Assembly: GCA_017478225.1 (NCBI GenBank)
Contig: JAFVDX010000003.1
Location: 1 to 64,000 of the forward strand
Source of the DNA: Paludibacteraceae bacterium
Lineage (GTDB): Bacteria > Bacteroidota > Bacteroidia > Bacteroidales > Paludibacteraceae
Direction of reading: 5' to 3'
Length of the DNA: 64,000 nucleotides
Under the pieces are notes generated by a model. That model was not told the origin of the DNA, ran no database searches, and was given only the letters and a program-made list of their open reading frames with translations. The translations under genes were made by a program, and so were the position numbers. Positions within the stretch are counted from its first letter, which is position 1, and the number at the start of each line of letters is the position of its first letter. Below are positions 52,011 through 61,257 of the stretch, in pieces.

Positions 52011-54617
52011 ATGAAAAATCTTAAAAAACTATTTTTTGCAGCCACAATCCTCTTAATAGGATTTTCGGCACAAGCACAACAAGTAAATACTCTGTATTTC
52101 CTTGAAAACTCACCTATGCGCCACTACATCAACCCCGCCTTTCAACCAATAAGCAAGGTATATGTTAGTCTTCCTGTCATAGGTTGGTTTAGCGGTGATG
52201 TCTCATTAGGAATTTCTGTCAATGACTTCTTATACAGGAAGACTATTGACGGAGAAAAACAAGTAGTAACTGCCTTCTACGATGAGACTACTCGCAACAA
52301 ACTATACAATCATCTGCGCAAGGGGACACTAATGGGTACAGACGTTCAAGTTAATTTACTTAATTTCGGTTTCAGGATTAAAGAAGCAGGTTATTTTCAT
52401 TTTACAGTAAATGAACATATTGAAGCCGGTGCTACCACTCCCAAAGGTCTATGGAAATTTATGCTCCAAGGTGGTATGAACGATTTGGAAGTAGGTGGCA
52501 ACAACCACTATGACTTGAGGCAATTAGGTGCAGAAGCATCGTTATACACAGAAATCGGTGGAGGCTATTCGCACAAAATAAACGATGAATGGACTGTCGG
52601 TGGAAAGGTAAAAGCATTGTTAGGTCAGGCGTATGTGGGTATGTACAACAAGAACTTAGCCATGGATTTGTCGGTTGACCAATGGAGAATCAAAGGCAAA
52701 GGCGACATGATGATAGCCGGTCCTATTGATGTATCCTTACTTCCCGCCCAAATTAATTACGATGATTTCGAAAAAATAAAGTTCAAAGAACTCTTCCCTA
52801 ACATGAGCGAAGTGTCCACATACTTGAAGCCTAACGGCGGCGGTGTATCATTCGACTTAGGTATGACTTACAAGCCACACCCTATGGTACAAATCACTGC
52901 TTCCGTTACAGACTTAGGTTTTATTGTTTGGAACAAAGGCAAGAAATATTCATACCAACTCGACTCGGTTTACTACGATGGTATTCCTGAATTTTCATAC
53001 AGCAAATATGTATATGCAAAAGATGGTGAGAAAGAGAAGTTCCATGGTGATAGTTTGATGAACGATGTATTGAACGAGATGAAAAGCAAAATCAACGATG
53101 TTACCACCACAAGCACAAATGACCATTTCGCACGCATGACCAGTGCCAAAATCAACATCGGTGTAGATGCTAATTTCTGGGACAATAGAGTTGGAGTAGG
53201 AATCTATTCCCGCACTCGTTTCTTCAACCATCGTGTGTATGAAGAGGTAACATTGGGAGCCGCATTCCGACCTGTTCATTGGTTTAACATTGCGCTCTCG
53301 CACTCGTTTGTAAATGGCAAATTCTCAAGTTTAGGCTTTGGATTAGGGTTGGTTACATACGAGGGATTAGGTTGGACGCTTGCCCTTGACTATATACCAC
53401 TATCATACGCCAAAGTACAAGGAATTCCTCTGCCCAGCAAGGCAACAGGAATCAACATCGCTACCGGCTTGAATATAGTTATTGGTCACAAACAAGACAA
53501 AGACAAAGATGGAGTTCAAGACCAATTTGACCTTTGCCCCAAAACTCCCAAGAAAGTCGGTGTTGATACTTATGGCTGTCCTATCGATTCCGATGGTGAC
53601 GGAGTGCCGGACTATCTTGACGAGTGCCCCGACACGCCCGATGCTGCCTACGGATATGTTGACGAGCGCGGTTGCCCAATCGACACCGATGGCGACGGAG
53701 TACCAGACTATAAAGACCTCTGCCCCGGCACACCTCAAGAAGCATGGGGTAAGGTTGACGAAAATGGTTGTGCACTTGATAGCGACGGCGATGGAGTGCC
53801 TGACTACTTAGACGAATGTCCTGACACACCACAAGAAGCATGGGGATATGTAGATTCAAAGGGTTGTATGCTTGATACCGATGGCGACGGAGTACCTGAC
53901 TATAAAGACGAATGTCCTGGCACACCACAAGAAGCATGGGGCTTTGTTGATGAGAAAGGCTGCGAATTGGATACTGACCACGACTCCGTTCCTGATTGGA
54001 AAGACAAGTGTCCTGATACACGCAAAGAGGCTATCGGACATGTTGATGCTGATGGTTGCGAACTTGATACTGACGGAGATGAAGTTCCTGACTGGTGCGA
54101 CGAGTGTCCTACTGTTCCCGGCGTTAAGGAGAACAAAGGCTGCCCACAGGTGAAGAAAGAAATACGCAACCTCCTCAAGAAGGCCATGCAAGGTATTCAA
54201 TTCGAGACCGGAAAGGCTAACATCAAACCTAAGTCATTCCCACTCTTGAATCAGATTGCTCAGACATTCATTGACAATCCTTCATACATGGTTGAAGTAC
54301 AAGGACATACCGACAATGTAGGTAAACCTGCATTCAATATGGATCTGTCAGAAAGACGAGCACAATCAGTTCGTAAGTATCTGATTGAACATGGTGTACC
54401 TGAGAAACAACTCACCGCTCATGGTTATGGTGATACAATGCCAATCGAAAGCAATAAGACCGCTAAGGGACGCGCACAAAACCGTCGTGTAGAATTCGTG
54501 GTTTCATTCGAAGAAGTAACCACCGAGATTATCAACGACCGTAATCCGGTACAACCAACCGATTCAATGACAGTAAAGACTGATTCTACAACAGTAACTA
54601 CTACAATAATGAAATAA
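52011..54617 (+). CDS. OmpA-family outer membrane protein with DUF5723-like barrel and TSP3 repeats
   Basis: The 868-residue protein has a signal peptide (MKNLKKLFFAATILLIGFSAQAQ), then a region of about 460 residues with outer-membrane beta-strand pattern and the DUF5723-like PMRHYINPAFQPISKVYVSL. Residues about 495-700 hold six thrombospondin type-3 calcium-binding repeats (DSDGDGVPDYLDECPDTP and variants, each with paired Cys). The C-terminal OmpA domain (about 720-840) has VEVQGHTDNVG, LSERRAQSVRKYL and GRAQNRRVEF, which bind peptidoglycan. It probably links the outer membrane to the wall. Confidence 0.92.
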   Translation: MKNLKKLFFAATILLIGFSAQAQQVNTLYFLENSPMRHYINPAFQPISKVYVSLPVIGWFSGDVSLGISVNDFLYRKTIDGEKQVVTAFYDETTRNKLYNHLRKGTLMGTDVQVNLLNFGFRIKEAGYFHFTVNEHIEAGATTPKGLWKFMLQGGMNDLEVGGNNHYDLRQLGAEASLYTEIGGGYSHKINDEWTVGGKVKALLGQAYVGMYNKNLAMDLSVDQWRIKGKGDMMIAGPIDVSLLPAQINYDDFEKIKFKELFPNMSEVSTYLKPNGGGVSFDLGMTYKPHPMVQITASVTDLGFIVWNKGKKYSYQLDSVYYDGIPEFSYSKYVYAKDGEKEKFHGDSLMNDVLNEMKSKINDVTTTSTNDHFARMTSAKINIGVDANFWDNRVGVGIYSRTRFFNHRVYEEVTLGAAFRPVHWFNIALSHSFVNGKFSSLGFGLGLVTYEGLGWTLALDYIPLSYAKVQGIPLPSKATGINIATGLNIVIGHKQDKDKDGVQDQFDLCPKTPKKVGVDTYGCPIDSDGDGVPDYLDECPDTPDAAYGYVDERGCPIDTDGDGVPDYKDLCPGTPQEAWGKVDENGCALDSDGDGVPDYLDECPDTPQEAWGYVDSKGCMLDTDGDGVPDYKDECPGTPQEAWGFVDEKGCELDTDHDSVPDWKDKCPDTRKEAIGHVDADGCELDTDGDEVPDWCDECPTVPGVKENKGCPQVKKEIRNLLKKAMQGIQFETGKANIKPKSFPLLNQIAQTFIDNPSYMVEVQGHTDNVGKPAFNMDLSERRAQSVRKYLIEHGVPEKQLTAHGYGDTMPIESNKTAKGRAQNRRVEFVVSFEEVTTEIINDRNPVQPTDSMTVKTDSTTVTTTIMK
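53560..54130 (+). repeat. Coding tandem repeats (TSP type-3 units)
   Basis: About 105-bp units encode D-x-D-G-D-G-V-P-D followed by a C-P-x-T-P segment and a G-C-x-x-D link, repeated five to six times with high nucleotide similarity between neighbouring copies. Recombination between units is possible. Confidence 0.8.
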
Positions 54618-54655
54618 ACAGACGGCAAGCCAACTGCCGCTTGCAACTTATTTGA

Positions 54656-54690
54656 TAAGCGATGCGTACAGTCATTGTACGCATCGCTTA
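54656..54690 (+). terminator. Perfect 15-bp hairpin after the OmpA gene
   Basis: TAAGCGATGCGTACA (54656-54670) pairs with TGTACGCATCGCTTA (54676-54690) around a GTCAT loop. No T tract follows, so it may end transcription weakly or protect the 3' end. rmuC starts 27 bp downstream. Confidence 0.6.
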
Positions 54691-54716
54691 CAATAAAACA
54701 TAAACATAACAATTAA

Positions 54717-55982
54717 ATGAACACTCTAATTATCATATTATCGGCACTGGCAGCAGGTGTAATAGGGTTTTCTGTAGCATGGTTTATTCTAAACAAACAA
54801 CAGCAAAAACTAAATGCAGAGAATATTCGTCTGACTACCGAATTAACCTACACTCAAAAGAGTTTGAACGATGTTAAGTTGAACCACGAAAAAGAACTGC
54901 AAGAACAAAAGCAGCAACAAGACAAACTACTCCTAACACAAAAAGACGCATACGAAAAACAACGCAAAGAGGAAGAATCAATGCGCAAACAACTCAACGA
55001 AGAATTTGAAAATATCGCTAATCGCCTTCTCAAAGAACATAGCGCAGAATTTTCCGAGAAAAGCAGCAAAAATATAGACGAAATCCTCACCCCACTCCAG
55101 GAACGGCTCAAAGACTTCCGTGAGCAAGTCAACGCTGCTTTCTCACAAGAAACACGCGAGAAAGCCTCTTTGCAGGAGCAACTCAAACAACTCATGCAAC
55201 TCAATCAAACTCTTTCTAAAGATGCAAATAACCTAACCAATGCACTCAAAGGCGAAGTCAAACGACAAGGTAATTGGGGAGAGTTTATTCTTGAAAAAGT
55301 ACTTGAAGCGTCCGGTTTAAGAAAAGGAATTGAATATGAAAGAGAAGTAGTTGTGTATGGCACAGAAGGTGAAACTCTCAGACCGGATGTAATCATCCGC
55401 ATGCCCGACAACAAACAAATCATTATTGATTCTAAAGTGTCACTTGTAGCATACGAAAGACTATGCGAGACACAAGATGAAGAACAATATAACAAACTGC
55501 TTAAACTTCATATTGATTCGCTAAAGACTCATGTAAAAGAACTCTATGACAAACAATACCAAAGAGCAGTGGGACTTAATACTCCGGATTTTGTCCTGAT
55601 GTTTGTACCTATCGAAGCATCCTACTCTATTGCTCTTCAAACAGATAGTACTCTTTATGACTATGCTCTTGAAAGAAAGATAGTAATCGTTAGCCCTACT
55701 ACCCTACTTGCAACCTTACATACTATCTCTTATGTATGGAAACAAGAAAATCAAAATAGGAATGCCATGGAAATAGCACGCCTTGCTGGAGCCATGTACG
55801 ACAAATTATCACTTTCTCTTGACGAATTCCAAAAAGTTCGTCACGCTATTGACAACGCTTCCAAAGCATGCGATGAAACATACAAAAAACTCGCGGAAGG
55901 CAATGGTAATGTGCTCCGAACTGCTGAGAAAATCAAAGAATTAGGCGCAAAAACAAGCAAATCGCTGCCAACAGAGTTGTAA
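54717..55982 (+). CDS. rmuC: DNA recombination protein RmuC
   Basis: The 421-residue protein has an N-terminal membrane helix (IIILSALAAGVIGFSVAWFIL), a coiled coil (about 25-175), and the RmuC core RQGNWGEFILEKVLEASGLRKG, RPDVIIRMPDNKQIIIDSKVSL and FVPIEASYSIAL, a nuclease-like fold. RmuC limits recombination of inverted repeats in E. coli; its direct activity is not fully known. It lies between the OmpA gene and the succinate dehydrogenase operon. Confidence 0.95.
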   Translation: MNTLIIILSALAAGVIGFSVAWFILNKQQQKLNAENIRLTTELTYTQKSLNDVKLNHEKELQEQKQQQDKLLLTQKDAYEKQRKEEESMRKQLNEEFENIANRLLKEHSAEFSEKSSKNIDEILTPLQERLKDFREQVNAAFSQETREKASLQEQLKQLMQLNQTLSKDANNLTNALKGEVKRQGNWGEFILEKVLEASGLRKGIEYEREVVVYGTEGETLRPDVIIRMPDNKQIIIDSKVSLVAYERLCETQDEEQYNKLLKLHIDSLKTHVKELYDKQYQRAVGLNTPDFVLMFVPIEASYSIALQTDSTLYDYALERKIVIVSPTTLLATLHTISYVWKQENQNRNAMEIARLAGAMYDKLSLSLDEFQKVRHAIDNASKACDETYKKLAEGNGNVLRTAEKIKELGAKTSKSLPTEL

Positions 55983-56008
55983 AGCATAAAATTCAACAGA
56001 AATAGTAA

Positions 56009-56039
56009 TTGTACATTCAAATTATTCTTCGTACCTTTG
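56009..56039 (+). promoter_or_regulatory. Promoter for the succinate dehydrogenase operon
   Basis: TTG at 56009-56011 and TACCTTTG at 56032-56039, spacer 20 bp. A GC-rich imperfect palindrome (56039-56058, GCCGTGC to GTGCGGC) lies at the predicted transcript start. Confidence 0.75.
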
Positions 56040-56112
56040 CCGTGCATAATTGTGCGGCAAAGTTTTTTATTTTAGAACGATAATTATTAACTAAATCAAA
56101 TATTTATAACTT

Positions 56113-56865
56113 ATGTGGTTAACTAATTCCTCAATTGGACGTAAACTCGTAATGAGTATTACGGGCACCTGCTTGGTGCTGTTCCTTCTCTTCCATGCGT
56201 CGATGAACCTCACGCTCATCTTCTCGGAAGACGCTTACAACTGGATTTGCTCGATGTTGGGTGCTAACTGGTATGCACTGATTGGTACCGCAGGCTTGGC
56301 TCTGCTCGTTCTTATTCATTTTGTGTATGCTTTTATTCTAACTATTCAGAATCGTCGTGCCCGTGGTAATGACCGCTACGAGGTTACAGCCCGTCAAGAA
56401 GGCGTTGACTGGGAAAGTCAGAACATGCTCGCACTTGGCATCATCATCATTGGCTTCCTTGTACTTCACCTTGCTAACTTCTGGTTCAAAATGCAGTTCC
56501 AAGAGATGACCGGACTGAAGACTGGTGCTTTTGACCCGCAAAATGGTGCAGCGTATGTAAAATATCTGTTCACAGGTATTTATGACCCCGCTCAAGTGCT
56601 TGAGGGCAGAGAAGGAATGCTCACCATGTCTTCATGGATGCACCCTGTTTATTGCTGCCTGTATCTTGTTTGGCTCTGCGCCCTTTGGTTCCACCTCACT
56701 CACGGCGTTTGGTCAGCATTACATACAATGGGACTTTCAAGCAATATCTGGCTGCCACGTATCAAAGTGATTGGTAATGTTGTAGCAACTATCGTAGTGC
56801 TGATGTTCGCAAGCGTAATAGTTTATTACCTCGGCATGTACATCGGCGCCGCCTGCGCAGCGTAA
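56113..56865 (+). CDS. sdhC: Succinate dehydrogenase/fumarate reductase cytochrome b558 subunit
   Basis: This membrane anchor carries two haems and links the catalytic subunits to the quinone pool. The 250-residue protein is of the five-helix Bacteroidota type with SSIGRKLVMSITGTCLVLFLLFH (given by its ends), VLIHFVYAFILTIQNRRARG, LVLHLANFWFKM and LWFHLTHGVWSALHTMG; the conserved His residues are haem ligands. The start agrees with the family. The next gene is not sdhA but a BroN-type gene, 58 bp downstream. Confidence 0.95.
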   Translation: MWLTNSSIGRKLVMSITGTCLVLFLLFHASMNLTLIFSEDAYNWICSMLGANWYALIGTAGLALLVLIHFVYAFILTIQNRRARGNDRYEVTARQEGVDWESQNMLALGIIIIGFLVLHLANFWFKMQFQEMTGLKTGAFDPQNGAAYVKYLFTGIYDPAQVLEGREGMLTMSSWMHPVYCCLYLVWLCALWFHLTHGVWSALHTMGLSSNIWLPRIKVIGNVVATIVVLMFASVIVYYLGMYIGAACAA

Positions 56866-56923
56866 TAGTGGGTAGCATTATCCTAAACTCTCTGATTAGG
56901 TTAAAGTTTTTCGCATAACAAAA

Positions 56924-57793
56924 ATGGCTGATGAATCACTAATACAACTTTTCGAAGGTAAGCAAGTGCGTATCGTTTGGAACGAGAAGGAAGAGAAATA
57001 CTACTTCTCGGTTGTTGATGTAGTTGAGGTGCTGACTGAAAGTAGTGATCCTAAACAGTATATCAAGCGCTTGCGTCAACGAGATACTGAATTAGATTTC
57101 AGGTGGGGTACAATTTGTACCCCTACTCGAATGAGGGCATCAGACGGAAAAATGTACAACACTCAAGCTGCTGACCTTGAGGGCGTTTTCCGTATTATTC
57201 AGTCCATTCCGAGCAAGAAAGCCGAGCCGGTAAAGCGTTGGCTTGCCGAGGTTGGTGCACAGCGAATTGACCAAATGATAGATCCCGAAGCCACTTTCCA
57301 AATGGCAGTAGAAGACTATCGTAGACAAGGTTATTCCGAACGTTGGATAAACGAGCGCATGAAGTCCATAAGGATGCGTAAAGAACTGACCGATGAATGG
57401 GAACGTTCCGGAGTGCACGAGCCGAAAGATTTCGCTATATTGACAAATATTCTAACCAAGACTTGGAGTGGAATGACGACTGGTGAGTATAAAAAGTATA
57501 AAGGCTTGACCAAAGAGAACTTGCGCGATAACATGACTAATATAGAACTTGCGCTGAACACATTGGCAGAAGTAGCGACAACAGAGATTTCGCGCCAACG
57601 CAATCCTCATGGTTTCGATGAAAGCAAGCAAACAGCGCAGGCAGGCGGCAGAATAGCAAAGAACGCCCGCAGAGACTTAGAAAAAGAATTGGGACACAAT
57701 GTGGTGACATCGCTTAAGGCTTCTGATTACATTCGTCCAATAGAAGAGGCGGATGCAAAAGAGTTGCCAAGCGACAACAATAAAAATGAATAA
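56924..57793 (+). CDS. BRO-N (phage antirepressor-type) protein inside the sdh operon
   Basis: The 289-residue protein begins with a Bro-N domain (VRIVWNEKEEKYYFSVVDVVE, VLTESSDPKQYIKRLRQRD, NTQAADLEGVFRIIQSIPS, KRWLAEVGAQRIDQ), typical of phage antirepressors. The C-terminal part (residues about 130-260) resembles the DNA-damage-inducible DinD-like group, with GGRIAKNARRDLEKELGHNVVTS. It sits between sdhC and sdhA on the same strand, 16 bp before sdhA, with no own promoter found. DNA binding is expected; a link to succinate metabolism is unproven. Confidence 0.9.
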   Translation: MADESLIQLFEGKQVRIVWNEKEEKYYFSVVDVVEVLTESSDPKQYIKRLRQRDTELDFRWGTICTPTRMRASDGKMYNTQAADLEGVFRIIQSIPSKKAEPVKRWLAEVGAQRIDQMIDPEATFQMAVEDYRRQGYSERWINERMKSIRMRKELTDEWERSGVHEPKDFAILTNILTKTWSGMTTGEYKKYKGLTKENLRDNMTNIELALNTLAEVATTEISRQRNPHGFDESKQTAQAGGRIAKNARRDLEKELGHNVVTSLKASDYIRPIEEADAKELPSDNNKNE

Positions 57794-57809
57794 TAAAAAA
57801 TAACATACT

Positions 57810-60125
57810 ATGGCAAAGAAAGAAGACATAAAGGCTGCTATGCAAGATGCAGCTGAGAAGGTGCAACAGATGGCTCAGGAGGCTATCGATAGTGCACAAG
57901 AGAAAGTGGCTGAAATAGCTGCCGACCCGAAAGTTCAGGCTGCTGTTGCCGCTGCTAAAGAAAAAGCCGCAGAGGTGGCAGAGAAAGTGTCGGAGGCAGC
58001 CAAAGACGCTGCTGAAGAACTTAAAGCCCGTGCAGAGAAGGCCGCAGAGTGCGCCGAAGTAAAAGAGGCTGTGGCTGCCGCAGCAGAAGCCGCTAAGGCT
58101 GCAAGCAAAGCAGCACAGGCCGCCGCTGAGGCTATGGCTACACCGTCGGAGAAGAATGCCAAAGTCATCACTCCGAAGATGGCAAAAATTCCAGAAGGAC
58201 CGCTTGAGAAGAAGTGGACCAACTACAAAGACCATCAGAAACTCGTCAACCCCGCCAACAAGCGCAAACTCGACATCATCGTCGTTGGTACGGGTCTCGC
58301 CGGTGCTTCGGCTGCCGCTTCACTTGCAGAGATGGGCTTTAACGTGCTCAACTTCTGCATTCAGGACTCACCCCGTCGTGCACACTCTATCGCTGCACAG
58401 GGCGGTATCAATGCTGCAAAGAACTACCAGAACGACGGCGACTCTGTCTATCGTCTTTACTACGATACCATCAAGGGTGGCGACTACCGTGCTCGTGAGG
58501 CAAATGTATATCGTTTGGCAGAGGTTTCGAACAACATCATCGACCAATGCGTGGCACAAGGCGTTCCTTTCGCTCGCGAATATGGCGGGCTATTGGACAA
58601 CCGCTCTTTCGGTGGTGCACAGGTGAGCCGTACCTTCTATGCCAAGGGTCAGACCGGTCAGCAGTTGCTGCTCGGTGCATATAGCGCACTGAGCCGTCAG
58701 ATTGGTAAGGGTAAGGTGAAGATGTATACACGCCATGAGATGCTCGACATCGTCATGATAAAAGACGAGAATGGTGAGCCACGTGCACGCGGTATCATTG
58801 CCAGAAACCTCGTTACAGGTCGCATTGAGCGCTTCTTCGCTCACGCTGTAGTTATCGGTTCGGGCGGATATGGCAATACCTTCTTCCTCTCGACCAACGC
58901 AATGGCCAGCAACGGTTCTGCCGCTATGCAGATGTACCGCCACGGCGCATATTTCGCTAACCCATGCTACGCACAGATCCACCCGACTTGTATTCCAAAG
59001 CACGGAGACTTCCAGTCGAAACTGACGCTGATGTCAGAGTCGCTCCGTAACGATGGTCGTATCTGGGTGCCAAAGAAACTTGAAGACGCAAAGCGTCTGC
59101 AAAGAGGCGAAATCAAAGGTCGTGACATCCCCGAAGAAGACCGCGACTACTATCTCGAGCGTCGTTATCCCGCCTTCGGTAACCTCGTGCCGCGTGATGT
59201 GGCTTCACGTGCCGCCAAAGAGCGTTGCGATGCAGGTTATGGCGTTAACAACACCGGACTCGCTGTCTTCCTTGACTTTAGTGATGCTATCCAGCGTCTT
59301 GGTAAGGATGTGGTTGCACAGAAATACGGCAACCTCTTCCAGATGTATGAGAAGATAGTTGACGAGAACCCATACGAAAACCCGATGATGATATTCCCTG
59401 CTATCCACTACACCATGGGTGGTATATGGGTTGACTACGAGTTGCAGACCTCTGTCAAGGGCTTGTTCTGCATCGGTGAGGCCAACTTCTCAGACCATGG
59501 TGCTAACCGTCTTGGTGCTTCGGCGCTGATGCAAGGTCTGGCTGATGGTTACTTCGTACTGCCTTACACCATTCAGAACTACCTCGCTGACCAGATAGGT
59601 GTTCCGCGTATGTCCACCGACCGTCTTGAGTTTGCTGAGGCTGAGAAGGCTGTCAATGATAAGATTCAGAAACTCATGTCGATACAAGGTAAGGAGTCGG
59701 TTGATACCATTCACAAACGCCTTGGTCTTGTTATGTGGGACTTTGTAGGTATGGGTCGTACAGCAGAGAGCCTAAAAGAGGCTATCCGCAAAATTGACGA
59801 GATAAAGAAAGACTTCTGGACCAACGTCTATATCCCCGGAACAGCCGACAGTTTGAACAACGAATTGGAGAAAGCACTTCGTCTTGCAGACTTCATTGAG
59901 ATTGGTCGCTTGATGGCTGTTGATGCTTTGAACCGTGAGGAGTCGTGCGGCGGTCACTTCCGCGAGGAGTATCAGACCGAGGAAGGCGAGGCATTGCGTC
60001 AGGACGATAAGTTCTCGTATGTGGCTTGCTGGAAGTACATGGGCGAGGACAAAGAGCCCGAACTCATCAAAGAACCTCTTGACTACGAGTTTACTGAACG
60101 CAAGACACGTAACTATAAGTCATAA
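57810..60125 (+). CDS. sdhA: Succinate dehydrogenase/fumarate reductase flavoprotein with LEA-like N-terminal extension
   Basis: The 771-residue protein has a normal flavoprotein core from residue 124 ([13 protein letters not shown]), with FAD motif [31 protein letters not shown] (covalent-FAD His region), [17 protein letters not shown] and [14 protein letters not shown]. Before it lie 123 extra residues, almost only Ala, Glu, Lys, Val and Gln ([36 protein letters not shown]), predicted to form a long amphipathic helix like LEA, phasin or apolipoprotein repeats. Usual family length is about 640-660. No sdhB follows. The start is the ATG with AAAGAA codons at 57810; the ATG at 58179 is a possible second start. 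Confidence 0.92.
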   Translation: MAKKEDIKAAMQDAAEKVQQMAQEAIDSAQEKVAEIAADPKVQAAVAAAKEKAAEVAEKVSEAAKDAAEELKARAEKAAECAEVKEAVAAAAEAAKAASKAAQAAAEAMATPSEKNAKVITPKMAKIPEGPLEKKWTNYKDHQKLVNPANKRKLDIIVVGTGLAGASAAASLAEMGFNVLNFCIQDSPRRAHSIAAQGGINAAKNYQNDGDSVYRLYYDTIKGGDYRAREANVYRLAEVSNNIIDQCVAQGVPFAREYGGLLDNRSFGGAQVSRTFYAKGQTGQQLLLGAYSALSRQIGKGKVKMYTRHEMLDIVMIKDENGEPRARGIIARNLVTGRIERFFAHAVVIGSGGYGNTFFLSTNAMASNGSAAMQMYRHGAYFANPCYAQIHPTCIPKHGDFQSKLTLMSESLRNDGRIWVPKKLEDAKRLQRGEIKGRDIPEEDRDYYLERRYPAFGNLVPRDVASRAAKERCDAGYGVNNTGLAVFLDFSDAIQRLGKDVVAQKYGNLFQMYEKIVDENPYENPMMIFPAIHYTMGGIWVDYELQTSVKGLFCIGEANFSDHGANRLGASALMQGLADGYFVLPYTIQNYLADQIGVPRMSTDRLEFAEAEKAVNDKIQKLMSIQGKESVDTIHKRLGLVMWDFVGMGRTAESLKEAIRKIDEIKKDFWTNVYIPGTADSLNNELEKALRLADFIEIGRLMAVDALNREESCGGHFREEYQTEEGEALRQDDKFSYVACWKYMGEDKEPELIKEPLDYEFTERKTRNYKS

Positions 60126-60138
60126 AGATACTTTTGTA

Positions 60139-60174
60139 TTACGGGGGCACAATAGTCGTGCCCTCGTAATTTTT
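60139..60174 (+). terminator. Rho-independent terminator of the sdh operon
   Basis: TTACGGGGGCAC (60139-60150) pairs with GTGCCCTCGTAA (60158-60169), 12 bp with one G-U pair, around a 7-nt loop and runs into TTTTT. It marks the end of the operon directly after sdhA. Confidence 0.9.
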
Positions 60175-60232
60175 ATATAACCTACCTATTCCCGATTGGT
60201 TTCGAGAGTTGGCGCTATTTTGAAATTATTAC

Positions 60233-60367
60233 TGTCCGATAAAAATTTCGTCACTACAAAAAAAGTGGGCTAATTCCTTTGTGGAGTCAGCCCTTTTGAT
60301 TTACTTTGTAGTCGCCAAACAAAACCAAAATAAATCAATGCGAAAAGGTACAACTTTTTTCGGACAT
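60233..60367. mobile_element. MITE-like element with TGTCCGA ends
   Basis: TGTCCGATAAAAATT at the left end and the inverted TGTCCGAAAAAAGTT at the right end match at 13 of 15 positions, bounding about 135 bp without an ORF. Inside is a nested palindrome: ACTACAAA (60253-60260), GGGCT (60267-60271), AGCCC (60289-60293) and TTTGTAGT. It looks like an insertion-sequence remnant or miniature inverted-repeat element; no target duplication is clear. Confidence 0.5.
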
Positions 60368-60392
60368 CCGAAATGGGAAATCATAATACTTA

Positions 60393-60556
60393 AACCCAAA
60401 TCGGTCATTAGCGTTTTGACGATTATGGTTATATTTTTGAGTGATTTTTTGCCGGTTTGAAGGCGCAATGGGTTCCATTGTAACTGAAAAGCGGTAAAAA
60501 AGATGACAAAAGGAAAGCCTTATAAGCTCGAAATGGTCTAATGACCGATTTGGGTT
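60393..60556. mobile_element. Second palindromic element with 18-bp perfect inverted repeats
   Basis: AACCCAAATCGGTCATTA (60393-60410) is repeated exactly in inverted orientation at 60539-60556. The 128 bp between contain further inverted pieces (TTTTTTGCCG against CGGTAAAAAA, and AATGG/CCATT at the centre), so the whole 164 bp could fold into a long hairpin. It has no ORF and could be a MITE or a structured RNA. Together with the element before it, it fills the 513-bp gap 60126-60638. Confidence 0.6.
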
Positions 60557-60638
60557 AAAATGGTGAGAAATAGCGGACGTCACTCATGGTTATAATTACT
60601 GCAAAATGCTCACTTACGAACTCACCATAGAGATTGTA

Positions 60639-61232
60639 CTATAGTGTTTGTGCCTTTTTATATAAACTTTCCAACTGACTGCCGCGTGGATACCAATAAT
60701 CACAGCACAAATCTCTTCGCTCTTTCGGGTTATTATATAATTCGGTAATCAGTCGCTTCACTGTATTTGTGTATTTTTGCTTGTCAAAACGAAATATATA
60801 GTCCATTTCATCCATCTTATCTTCCTCCGTCCACACGCATGTATCTATAAGCCAGAAAACTGAGTCGTCAATATGGTAAACATACATGTTATATATCCCG
60901 GCATCAATAGGGTAATGACATTCACAGGTTAACACATACATATTTCCGTTTTCAAAACATGACTGCAGCAAGACAGCGGGGTCTATCACTGCTTTTTGGA
61001 GACTTTCAAATTCCGTGGCATAAGCAGCCATACCATCTTTGCGATATATATAAGAAAATGTCTGCAAAGGGTACTCCCATAGTTGCTTACCTTCATGTGT
61101 CAGGAAAGTCATCACATCCTGCTCGTTCTCTATTTTTGCATCTGATAATTCTAACATAGTCAATATATTTTTATGATTTAACCTTAGCATTGTTGCATTG
61201 TCAAAATCGTTGGCGCTGACAATCTTACTCAC
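60639..61232 (-). CDS. Hypothetical protein, last gene of the PIN/Uma2 cassette
   Basis: I do not recognise this 197-residue protein. It is acidic and rich in aromatic residues (YPLQTFSYIYRKDGMAAY, YPIDAGIYNMYVYHIDDSVFWLIDTCVWTEED), has no signal peptide or membrane helix, and ends in a Lys/Arg-rich helix. It begins 26 bp after the PIN-like gene stop on the same strand. It might be an antitoxin, immunity or unrelated protein; the sequence does not decide. Confidence 0.7.
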   Translation of the reverse strand: MSKIVSANDFDNATMLRLNHKNILTMLELSDAKIENEQDVMTFLTHEGKQLWEYPLQTFSYIYRKDGMAAYATEFESLQKAVIDPAVLLQSCFENGNMYVLTCECHYPIDAGIYNMYVYHIDDSVFWLIDTCVWTEEDKMDEMDYIFRFDKQKYTNTVKRLITELYNNPKERRDLCCDYWYPRGSQLESLYKKAQTL

Positions 61233-61257
61233 CTGCGCTGTATAGTGAACAGTAAGG

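Noticed and set aside
53403..54200. Several long ORFs antisense or out of frame to the TSP3 repeat region
   Set aside because: They arise from the codon periodicity of the repeated Asp/Gly/Pro sequence and have no features of their own.
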